Shown piece after piece: positions 17,696 to 24,706 of a stretch of 36,209 bases of DNA (position 1 is the first letter of the stretch; each line of letters begins with the position of its first letter). The DNA lies in NCBI GenBank assembly GCA_016200585.1, contig JACQEN010000006.1:1-36209 (forward strand). Reading direction: 5' to 3'. The position numbers and the translations under genes were made by a program. The DNA is from Deltaproteobacteria bacterium. GTDB taxonomy: Bacteria > Desulfobacterota > Binatia > HRBIN30. A model generated the notes under the pieces. It ran no database searches. It had not been told where the DNA came from and saw nothing but the letters and a program-made list of their open reading frames with translations.

Positions 17696-19374
17696 CCCTG
17701 TGCGCTGAGGCGCCCGATGAGTCGATCCGCAGTGCGGACCGCCAGGGCCATGATGGTCAGCGATGGCGCGTCGCCGCTGCCGCTCGAGGGCACAACCGCT
17801 CCACCGGCGAAGGCGAGATTGGGCACCTCGTGACTGATGCCGTCACCATCGGCTACGGCCGTCTGCCGATCAGTTCCCATGCGGCAGGTGCCGAGCACAT
17901 GCGCCGCGGAGAAGCGGTCGAGCGCCGACGTCTCCTCTACGATCTCAGCGCCCGGTACGGCCCCAAACACCGCTCGCGTCGTGTCGGCCATGTGCCGCAG
18001 CAACTGGCGCTCGTTGTCACCGAGCTGCGAGTGAATGCGCGCCACGGGAAGGCCGGTAGCGTCGCGCAGCGATGGATCCAGGTCGACGTAGGTTTCCTGG
18101 TTCGGCAGCCACTCGCCCATGGCGATGAGGCCGACGGCGTGCCCGAACTGCGCCGCCATGCGCTCTTGATGGGCCCGCCCGAACCCAGCGATGAACCGCT
18201 GTGCATACGCCGCGGGACCTCGCAACCCCAGCGCGCCATGCGCCGTCGACAGTCGAAAGCCGCCGACATAGCCGCGTGGCGACTCGTTCGGCACAGCAAA
18301 CCGCCACGCCGTTCCGTCGATCGGTTGTCCGCGATGTGCATCGACACGCTCCGGCAACATTGCCACGGCCGACCAATGGAGGTGCTCGGTAAGATGCAAA
18401 CCGACCTGCCCGCTGTTGTTGGCAAGTCCGTGCGGGAATCGTTTCGATTTGGACAGCAGCAGCAAGCGCGGCGTTTCAATTGCCCCACACGCGACAATCA
18501 CGGCATTGCAAGATAAACGCTCTCGCGTACCGTCCGGCTTGGCGTAGGCGACAGCGTTGACGCGGCCAGCGCCGTCCACCTCCAACTCGACCACCTGGAC
18601 ATCGGCATATAGATCGAGGCGCTTCGTACCAGCGGCGGGTGGAAGGAAGACCACGTCGGCGCTTGCCTTGTCTCCCAATGGACAACCTTGCGTGCACGAA
18701 TTGCAGTAGTTGCACGGCGGACGACCGTTGTGCGGCTGCGACAAGATCGCCAACGAGTTGGCCACGAGCGGAGCTCCGATAGCCTCGAACGCAGCAGATA
18801 GCCGACGACTTGCGTACGACAGCCCGTGCGGCGGCAGCGGTGGCGCTTTGCTGCGAGGCCGCCATTCGTTCCCAGAAGGTGCGGCTACGCCGATGTGCTC
18901 TTCGATGATCTCGTAGTAGCGCTCGAGCTCGCTGTAGGAGAGCGGCCAATCGGTGCCCTCGCCGAAGCGCGAACGCATCTCCAGCGCGTACGGATGGAAT
19001 CGGTGCGCTTCACCTTGGAAGTGCAGCGTGCTGCCACCAACGCCACGTACGTGTTCGTAACGCACGAAGTCGCGACGATCGCCGTTCACGTACCGCCCGA
19101 AGACTCGATCGAACGAACGATAGGCTTCCCACTCGGGTCCAATCTCCTGCCCTACTCCAAAACCGTAACGTGGACGTCCCTCTGCATCGCGCTCCGGGTC
19201 GTATGGAAAATCGTGCCGCTCAAAATCGTCTTGCGTTTGCGGATAGTCGACCGCTGGTGAGAAGCGCCGTCCGCTCTCGAGCAGCGCGACGCGGACGCCA
19301 CGGCTCGTCAGCCGCCAGGCCGCTGCCAGCCCGCCCGGGCCGCCGCCGATGATCACAATCTCTGTGTCACCCAT
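17692..19374 (-). CDS. GMC-family FAD-dependent oxidoreductase (sugar/alcohol dehydrogenase large subunit-like)
   Basis: MGDTEIVIIGGGPGGLAAAWRLTSRGVRVALLESG...; CNYCNSCTQGCPLGDKA Cys cluster; C-terminal LGTCRMGTD...GDAPSLTIMALAVRTADRL. Confidence 0.9.
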   Translation of the reverse strand: MGDTEIVIIGGGPGGLAAAWRLTSRGVRVALLESGRRFSPAVDYPQTQDDFERHDFPYDPERDAEGRPRYGFGVGQEIGPEWEAYRSFDRVFGRYVNGDRRDFVRYEHVRGVGGSTLHFQGEAHRFHPYALEMRSRFGEGTDWPLSYSELERYYEIIEEHIGVAAPSGNEWRPRSKAPPLPPHGLSYASRRLSAAFEAIGAPLVANSLAILSQPHNGRPPCNYCNSCTQGCPLGDKASADVVFLPPAAGTKRLDLYADVQVVELEVDGAGRVNAVAYAKPDGTRERLSCNAVIVACGAIETPRLLLLSKSKRFPHGLANNSGQVGLHLTEHLHWSAVAMLPERVDAHRGQPIDGTAWRFAVPNESPRGYVGGFRLSTAHGALGLRGPAAYAQRFIAGFGRAHQERMAAQFGHAVGLIAMGEWLPNQETYVDLDPSLRDATGLPVARIHSQLGDNERQLLRHMADTTRAVFGAVPGAEIVEETSALDRFSAAHVLGTCRMGTDRQTAVADGDGISHEVPNLAFAGGAVVPSSGSGDAPSLTIMALAVRTADRLIGRLSAQG

Positions 19375-19885
19375 GCGGCGCCTGTTCGTAGTCCGGATAG
19401 CCTCCCGGTTGCGGTCCGTGCGACATACCGACCGATTTCCACGCCAGCGGGTGGGTATAGTGCAAGCGCATCGCCCGATCGCGAACCGTACGGAAGAAGA
19501 ACCAAGGCAGCGACTCGTTCTCCGCTGCCGCGCATTCCGCCAGCACCGCCTCACGCTCGGAGATGGGGAGAGCTTCAAAAGACAGCGCGGCCCGGCGCCG
19601 GGCCGCGCGTTCGACGAGCGCAACACCCTCGACCAGCGCGCGTCGCGTTTGCCGCGTCGCTTCGCACTCATCCACCAGACGGTCGAGAACGCCGGTCTGC
19701 CGTGCACCAGGCACGTAACCGTCAGGAATGAGCGTATCGAGCACCACTTCCAGCGTCGCACGTTCGCGACTGCCGATGCGGGACGGAAGAAAAATGCGGC
19801 GCAAGATGTCGGCGCCGGTCAGGAGCAATATCGCTCCAATGGCGCGGCGTAGGAAGACACGCCTGTTCCAACGCAGCCAGTGCAC
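19367..19885 (-). CDS. Gluconate 2-dehydrogenase subunit 3-like small subunit with Tat-like signal
   Basis: MHWLRWNRRVFLRRAIGAILLLTGADIL...ATLEVVLDTLIPDGYVPGARQTGVLDRLVDECEATRQTR...WFFFRTVRDRAMRLHYTHPLAWKSVGMSHGPQPGGYPDYEQAP; overlaps the GMC gene by 8 nt. Confidence 0.85.
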   Translation of the reverse strand: MHWLRWNRRVFLRRAIGAILLLTGADILRRIFLPSRIGSRERATLEVVLDTLIPDGYVPGARQTGVLDRLVDECEATRQTRRALVEGVALVERAARRRAALSFEALPISEREAVLAECAAAENESLPWFFFRTVRDRAMRLHYTHPLAWKSVGMSHGPQPGGYPDYEQAPHG

Positions 19886-20008
19886 CTGCTATCGGTTCCC
19901 GACGGGGCTACGAAGGAGCAGCAACACGCTACCCAGGTACAGCACGCCGCGAAGGTTGCATACCTCGATATCGCCTCAGGTATGCAGAGGTCTCAAGCCG
20001 AGGCGAGA

Positions 20009-20170
20009 TCAGCGATTGCGCAGGGAGAGGAGACCGGCCCCAAACAACCCCACACCAACCCCGATCAGCCCTGCGTCACCCAGCGCTGGGGCCTGCGACC
20101 GCACTGCGAGACCGGCAAAGGCCGAAGCGGGAATCAGCAGCGTCAGTAGAACGAGTATCGATGCTTTCAT
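20009..20170 (-). CDS. Micro-protein: signal peptide + short linker + C-terminal APALGDAGLI-TM-RNR (paralogue of next)
   Basis: Own reverse-strand translation: MKASILVLLTLLIPASAFAGLAVRSQAPALGDAGLIGVGVGLFGAGLLSLRNR*. Below the ORF-track size cutoff. Confidence 0.72.
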   Translation of the reverse strand: MKASILVLLTLLIPASAFAGLAVRSQAPALGDAGLIGVGVGLFGAGLLSLRNR

Positions 20171-20182
20171 AGCCCCGAAATT

Positions 20183-20350
20183 TCAGCGCCTACCGATGAA
20201 CGCAGCACCTGCACTCACAAGGGCGACACCAAATACGATCAGGCCTCCGTCCCCGAGCGCCGGAGCCACTGCCGGTACCCGCTCTCCCGCAGTCGCTATC
20301 CATGGAGTCACCAAGCCCATCGCCGTACCGAGCAATAGAATCCGCACCAT
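20183..20350 (-). CDS. Micro-protein: signal peptide + C-terminal APALGDGGLI-TM-GRR (paralogue of previous)
   Basis: MVRILLLGTAMGLVTPWIATAGERVPAVAPALGDGGLIVFGVALVSAGAAFIGRR*; strong RBS gggaggagg upstream of ATG 20350; 12-nt gap to next micro-ORF. Confidence 0.75.
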   Translation of the reverse strand: MVRILLLGTAMGLVTPWIATAGERVPAVAPALGDGGLIVFGVALVSAGAAFIGRR

Positions 20351-20450
20351 CGAGCGTCCTCCTCCCAGCGCCGTAGCTACCTCTTACGCAACGCACGGTC
20401 AAGGCAGACTCGACCCAGCCAAACGGCACCTGCACCAATGTATTCGCCGA

Positions 20451-20906
20451 TTATTTCTTCTCTGGCACCCGGAACTTCTCGTGACAGCCTTTGCAGTTGT
20501 CGAACATTTTGTCGGCCGCGGCCGATACATCACCGCCACTCTTCGCAGTTGCGGCTAGATCTCCCGACGTCTTTTCGAGGTCCTTGGCGCCAGCTTCGAA
20601 GGTCTTCCAGTCAGTCCAGATTTCCGGCTTGGCGCGCGACTCGGCATGCGTGCTTCCTGGCGGGAACAGCGGGAGGATCTTGGCCGCGTCCTTCTTAATC
20701 GCCGACGCCGCCTCCGGTACCGCCTTGAGGTCGCCCGACTTCAACGCGTTGCCAATGGCCTTGGCGTTCTTGCCAATGCCTTCCATGAGCTCGTGGCGGT
20801 CGTGAATCGGACCCGGCGGCAGATTCTTCGCATCATGAGCCCGTACCTGCGCTTGACCTGCCACAACTCCTGCGACGACCACGATACCCATCCACTGCTT
20901 ACGCAT
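20451..20906 (-). CDS. Cytochrome c' / class II c-type cytochrome
   Basis: Signal peptide, RHELMEGIGKNAKAIGNALKSGDLKAVPEAASAIKKDAAKILPLFPPGS...; C-terminal NCKGCHEKFR heme motif. Confidence 0.93.
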   Translation of the reverse strand: MRKQWMGIVVVAGVVAGQAQVRAHDAKNLPPGPIHDRHELMEGIGKNAKAIGNALKSGDLKAVPEAASAIKKDAAKILPLFPPGSTHAESRAKPEIWTDWKTFEAGAKDLEKTSGDLAATAKSGGDVSAAADKMFDNCKGCHEKFRVPEKK

Positions 20907-20974
20907 CTCGCCTCCTTGTTCAGCACTCGCAATTTTCGATGTGTGGGGCGCGCAACCTCCAACCCCTGGCCCCG

Positions 20975-21859
20975 CTACTTGGCCGTCACTGTATTGTCAA
21001 TCGGCTGAATGCTCTTCAAGTACGCGGCGACGGCTCGCAAGTCGGCTTCCGGCGCGTCCTTGTAACCTGGACCGCCACCATGCCCATCGACGACGTCGGC
21101 CATCAAGCCCTGGACATTGTCGAAATCCGGCGTCCTCCCTTTCTGCAACAGATTGACAATGTCGGCCTCGTCCCAATCACCGATGCCGCTCGCGTGCGGG
21201 GTGATGTTCGGAACACTCTTGCCGTTCGGCCCCTGCCGCGTCCCCGCCAAATACATCGATGCCAGCGGCTCGCCGAAGCGTGAGCGCGGCGTGTGACAGT
21301 CGCCACAGATCGCCACATGGTCGACCAGGTAACGTCCGCGCTCGACGCCGCCCTTTGGGCCTTCCCGTCCACGCCGTGCGCTGGATCCGAAGAGCAAGCG
21401 CCAGCCGCGATATGCCAGGCGCGCCAGCGGCAGCTCATCGCGATGCGCCTGGTTCGCCTTGTCGACCGGCGACAGAGAGCGCAAGTAGGCAATCAGATCG
21501 GCAACGTCGACGTCGCTCATTCCGGCGTATCGATAGTACGGCATGACCGGCGCCTCGATGCCGTGAGCGCGCGTCTCACCGTCGCGTACGGCCGAAGCGA
21601 TCTCTTCGTCACTCCAAGACCCAACCCCGGTTTGCGCGTGCGGGGTGATGTTGGGTGCGTAGAACGTGCCGAACGGAGTTTTCACCTCGCCACCGCCGGC
21701 CCCGATTGGTCCGCTCTCGGGCGTGTGGCAGCCACAACCGGCGGCCAGCGCGAAAAGGATCTTGCCATGCGCCGCGTCGCCCGCGGCAAACAACGGCGAT
21801 GGCGACACAAGAAGCGCCATCAGAAGCGCGAACGACGAGCCGAGCACGTGCGCCAGCAT
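20975..21859 (-). CDS. Di-heme c-type cytochrome (dehydrogenase cytochrome subunit-like)
   Basis: MLAHVLGSSFALLMALLVSPSPLFAAGDAAHGKILFALAAGCGCHTPESGP...RYLVDHVAICGDCHTPRS...; two CxxCH motifs; ADLIAYLRSL and DLRAVAAYLKSI tails. Confidence 0.92.
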   Translation of the reverse strand: MLAHVLGSSFALLMALLVSPSPLFAAGDAAHGKILFALAAGCGCHTPESGPIGAGGGEVKTPFGTFYAPNITPHAQTGVGSWSDEEIASAVRDGETRAHGIEAPVMPYYRYAGMSDVDVADLIAYLRSLSPVDKANQAHRDELPLARLAYRGWRLLFGSSARRGREGPKGGVERGRYLVDHVAICGDCHTPRSRFGEPLASMYLAGTRQGPNGKSVPNITPHASGIGDWDEADIVNLLQKGRTPDFDNVQGLMADVVDGHGGGPGYKDAPEADLRAVAAYLKSIQPIDNTVTAK

Positions 21860-21921
21860 CCCCGCAGAATAGAGAGTACGGAGGATGGGAGGAAGGGCTT
21901 GGCGCTTCGCGCCCGCAGCGG

Positions 21922-23961
21922 TCAAATCGTGAAGCGCAGGTCCTCGCGTTCCGAAACGACGCGCACGACGATCTCGCGACGCCCGTCCGGTTCTACTTGC
22001 CCCCAGCGCAAAGCAAACGACTCGGCTTGAAAGTCGGGTGGAAACTTGGCCGAGCGCCCGAGAACGACCTGCTGCGCGTCGAGCTCTTGGGCTGTGCGCG
22101 CCACGGCAAACATGGCGTCGTTTGACGTCACGACAATCGGAATCACCGTCTTGCCGTGGGCCTCGGCCAGGTTCACCACGGCGGTGAAGATGTTCTGCTC
22201 GTCGGTGGTGAAATGCGGGTTGTCGTCGTTGGCTGCCAAACCGCTTTCGACCTTTACGGTCGGCACCACCAAATCGACGTCTTCGTGCTCCGCCTCCTTG
22301 AGGGCCCGGTCGAGGTGGTACAGGTTCTTCGGATCACGCACCGGAATGATGCGACACGGGCGTGTTCCGAGGCCGAGCCTCGCCGCATCGAGCTCGGGGC
22401 GATAGTCGAGATTGAACTTCTCGAGGTGATGCGTCGCATGACCGCGATGGCTCCAAAAGCGCTCCGTCAGCGCAAAGATGACGAAGAAGATGGCCGTGAA
22501 CGTGATGCCCCATTCCGTCGCTACGGTCTTGGTCACCAGATTGATCAATGCCACCGCCAACAGGACGAGGAAGATCAGCGACAACCCGATCGGCAGCTCG
22601 ATCGCGCCGACCCGAATGTTCAAAGGCACCTTCCAGGCGCGTGGCTGCTTGTCCTTGAAGCGCAGCACGACCATCGAGAGCGACTTGAACACGAAACTCC
22701 ATACCACGCCGAACGCATAGGCCTCGCCCAGGGCATAGACGTCACCACGGCTGGCGATGATCGTAAAGATCTGTAGCCCGACCACGAGGTTGATCAGGCG
22801 GTAGGACGTCCCGTAGCGCCGATGCGGGTGACGAAACCAGTCGGGAAGCACCCCGTCCTCCGCAACCCGATTGAGTACGCCGTTCGAACCGACGATTGCC
22901 GTGTTCACCGCGCCGGCGAGAATCAGGAACCCGACAAAGACCACGAAGGCGCGCAACGCCAAGCGCACCGACAATGGTCCGACAACGTACATCGCCAGAC
23001 CACCGATGAGATTGTCGCTGTAGTTGCTCAAACGCACCTCGTCGGGAATGATCAGCACGGCAAAGAACGAGATCACGCCGGTTACCAGCATGCTGTAGAG
23101 GAAGATGATGAAGCCGGCGCGCGTCAGGTTCTTCACCTTCGGATAGGCGATCTCGCGGTTGACTTGCGCCAGCGACTCCTCGCCGCTCATCGCCAGGATG
23201 GAATGTCCGAAGGCAATCGCGATCCCCAGAGCACCGATCCGTCTCGGCCACTCCGAGCCGGCCAGCCAGCCGAGCGAGTCGTCGTTGAACTGTAGCGCAA
23301 AGGGCGGCAACGTGGCGCCGCGCATCCACACCGTCAGGCCGCACCACACCATCATCACCACGACCATCACGGTCGTCACCGCCATGATCTTCAGGGCTTT
23401 GTCGCTCGACTCCGGGATACCCATGATGTTCTGGTGCCAGAAGTAGAGCGTGATGCCGACGGCGATGGCCGCCGACCCCGGGCCGGAAGGGATGCTTGCC
23501 GGTGCATGCATCACGTTCAACAGCTCGTTCAGCAGGCCGACGATGTACTGGCCCGCCGACACACCGCTGATCGGCCCGGTCAGGACGTAATCGAACATCA
23601 GCGCCGACACCGACAGCTTCGCCAGGGTGCTGCCCATCGCCTCTTTGACGACGCGATAGACGCCGCCGCGCACGAACATGGCGCACGATTCGATGTAGAC
23701 GCCGCGCACCGCGTAGGCGAACAGCATGACTGCCCCGATATACCAAGGTGCGGCCTTACCAATGGCGTGCTCGACGATACCGCCGATGTAGTAGACGGTC
23801 GACGCCATGTCGCACAGCACGATGGCCGCGGCGCGCCAGTAGGAGATGAACACCAGCATAGCGCTGGTCAGGACGATGATCTGGGGACGCCCACCAGCAG
23901 TTCGTCCACCCGTTTGTTCTTTGATGATCGGTTGAGCCAGTGCCACGGTTGGAACCTCCAA
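21922..23961 (-). CDS. APC-superfamily permease with C-terminal UspA-like domain
   Basis: Multi-TM protein: ...MLVFISYWRAAAIVLCDMASTVYYIGGIVEHAIGKAAPWYIGAVMLFAYAVRGVYIESCAMFVRGGVYRVVKEAMG...; cytosolic tail ...CRIIPVRDPKNLYHLDRALKEAEHEDVDLVVPTVKV...; probable TTG start. Confidence 0.88.
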   Translation of the reverse strand: MEVPTVALAQPIIKEQTGGRTAGGRPQIIVLTSAMLVFISYWRAAAIVLCDMASTVYYIGGIVEHAIGKAAPWYIGAVMLFAYAVRGVYIESCAMFVRGGVYRVVKEAMGSTLAKLSVSALMFDYVLTGPISGVSAGQYIVGLLNELLNVMHAPASIPSGPGSAAIAVGITLYFWHQNIMGIPESSDKALKIMAVTTVMVVVMMVWCGLTVWMRGATLPPFALQFNDDSLGWLAGSEWPRRIGALGIAIAFGHSILAMSGEESLAQVNREIAYPKVKNLTRAGFIIFLYSMLVTGVISFFAVLIIPDEVRLSNYSDNLIGGLAMYVVGPLSVRLALRAFVVFVGFLILAGAVNTAIVGSNGVLNRVAEDGVLPDWFRHPHRRYGTSYRLINLVVGLQIFTIIASRGDVYALGEAYAFGVVWSFVFKSLSMVVLRFKDKQPRAWKVPLNIRVGAIELPIGLSLIFLVLLAVALINLVTKTVATEWGITFTAIFFVIFALTERFWSHRGHATHHLEKFNLDYRPELDAARLGLGTRPCRIIPVRDPKNLYHLDRALKEAEHEDVDLVVPTVKVESGLAANDDNPHFTTDEQNIFTAVVNLAEAHGKTVIPIVVTSNDAMFAVARTAQELDAQQVVLGRSAKFPPDFQAESFALRWGQVEPDGRREIVVRVVSEREDLRFTI

Positions 23962-24073
23962 AAGCGGATAGATCAGCCCCTGTTGCGTCCCGTCCGTCGA
24001 AAAAGCGGCAACGCCGACAGATCTCCCGAAAACGCCTGTACTGCGAGTTACGCGGGTGTGTGGCCCACAGGAG

Positions 24074-24535
24074 CTACGACTTCGAATCGTGCTCGATCAG
24101 GCGTCTGTAAATCTCCGAGCGGTCGTGCGCCTGCATCAAACTGTTGCGCAGGCCGGCATCCTTCATCAGCCGCGATACGCGCGCCAGGACCTTCAGATGC
24201 TCGCCCGTCGATTCCTGCGGCACGACCAGCAGGAAGAACAGCCGCGTCGGCTGCCCGTCGAGCGATTCGAAATCGACTCCCTGCGGATGGCGGCCGAACA
24301 CCGCGGCAAACTTGGATACACCTGGAAGCCTGGCATGAGGGATGGCAATTCCTTCACCGATCGCCGTGCTGCCGAGTCGCTCGCGTTCCTGCAGCGAGCT
24401 CAACAACCCTTGAGAATCGATCTCGAGGTTCTTCGCCGCCGCCGAGTCGGCCAGCTCCTGGAGCACACCCACCTTCGTCTGCCCCGCCAACACCGGAATG
24501 ACCACCTGCTCCGACAAAAAGTCTGCGATCTGCAT
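24074..24535 (-). CDS. PTS EIIA-like (nitrogen-regulatory, PtsN-type) protein
   Basis: MQIADFLSEQVVIPVLAGQTKVGVLQELADSAA...RERLGSTAIGEGIAIPHARLPGVSKFAAVFGRHPQGVDFESLDGQPTRLFFLLVVPQESTGEHLKVLARVSRLMKD; conserved active-site His in IPHAR. Confidence 0.92.
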   Translation of the reverse strand: MQIADFLSEQVVIPVLAGQTKVGVLQELADSAAAKNLEIDSQGLLSSLQERERLGSTAIGEGIAIPHARLPGVSKFAAVFGRHPQGVDFESLDGQPTRLFFLLVVPQESTGEHLKVLARVSRLMKDAGLRNSLMQAHDRSEIYRRLIEHDSKS

Positions 24536-24613
24536 AGTTCCCCCTGCAATCCGCAAGGGCCGTGCCGAATGCAGTGACATCGGCCCTCTTTGCGACTCAC
24601 AGGCGAGGTCGGC

Positions 24614-24656
24614 GTTGCATCATGCAACCTACACGGCACCGCGGTGCATTTTGCAA
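24614..24656. promoter_or_regulatory. Cluster of palindromes in divergent ptsN-like/AAA-regulator promoter region
   Basis: gttgcat-c-atgcaac (24614-24628), gcaccgcggtgc (24636-24647), tgcattttgcaa (24645-24656). Confidence 0.5.
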
Positions 24657-24706
24657 GCTCTGCTCATCTTGACCTGCCGCCGAGCCTTGTGTTTTAGGAC
24701 AGCCCC

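Noticed and set aside
14612-17700. tRNA-Asn as an integrase attachment site bounding a formal genomic island
   Set aside because: No integrase gene and no repeat of the tRNA 3' end (gttcgagcccggcccgggga) found near 17.7 kb or elsewhere in the window; only tRNA proximity is supported.
19905-20008. Possible third micro-ORF ending LYLGSVLLLLRSPVGNR
   Set aside because: Only 27 codons between stops, no ATG or RBS and no APALGD motif.
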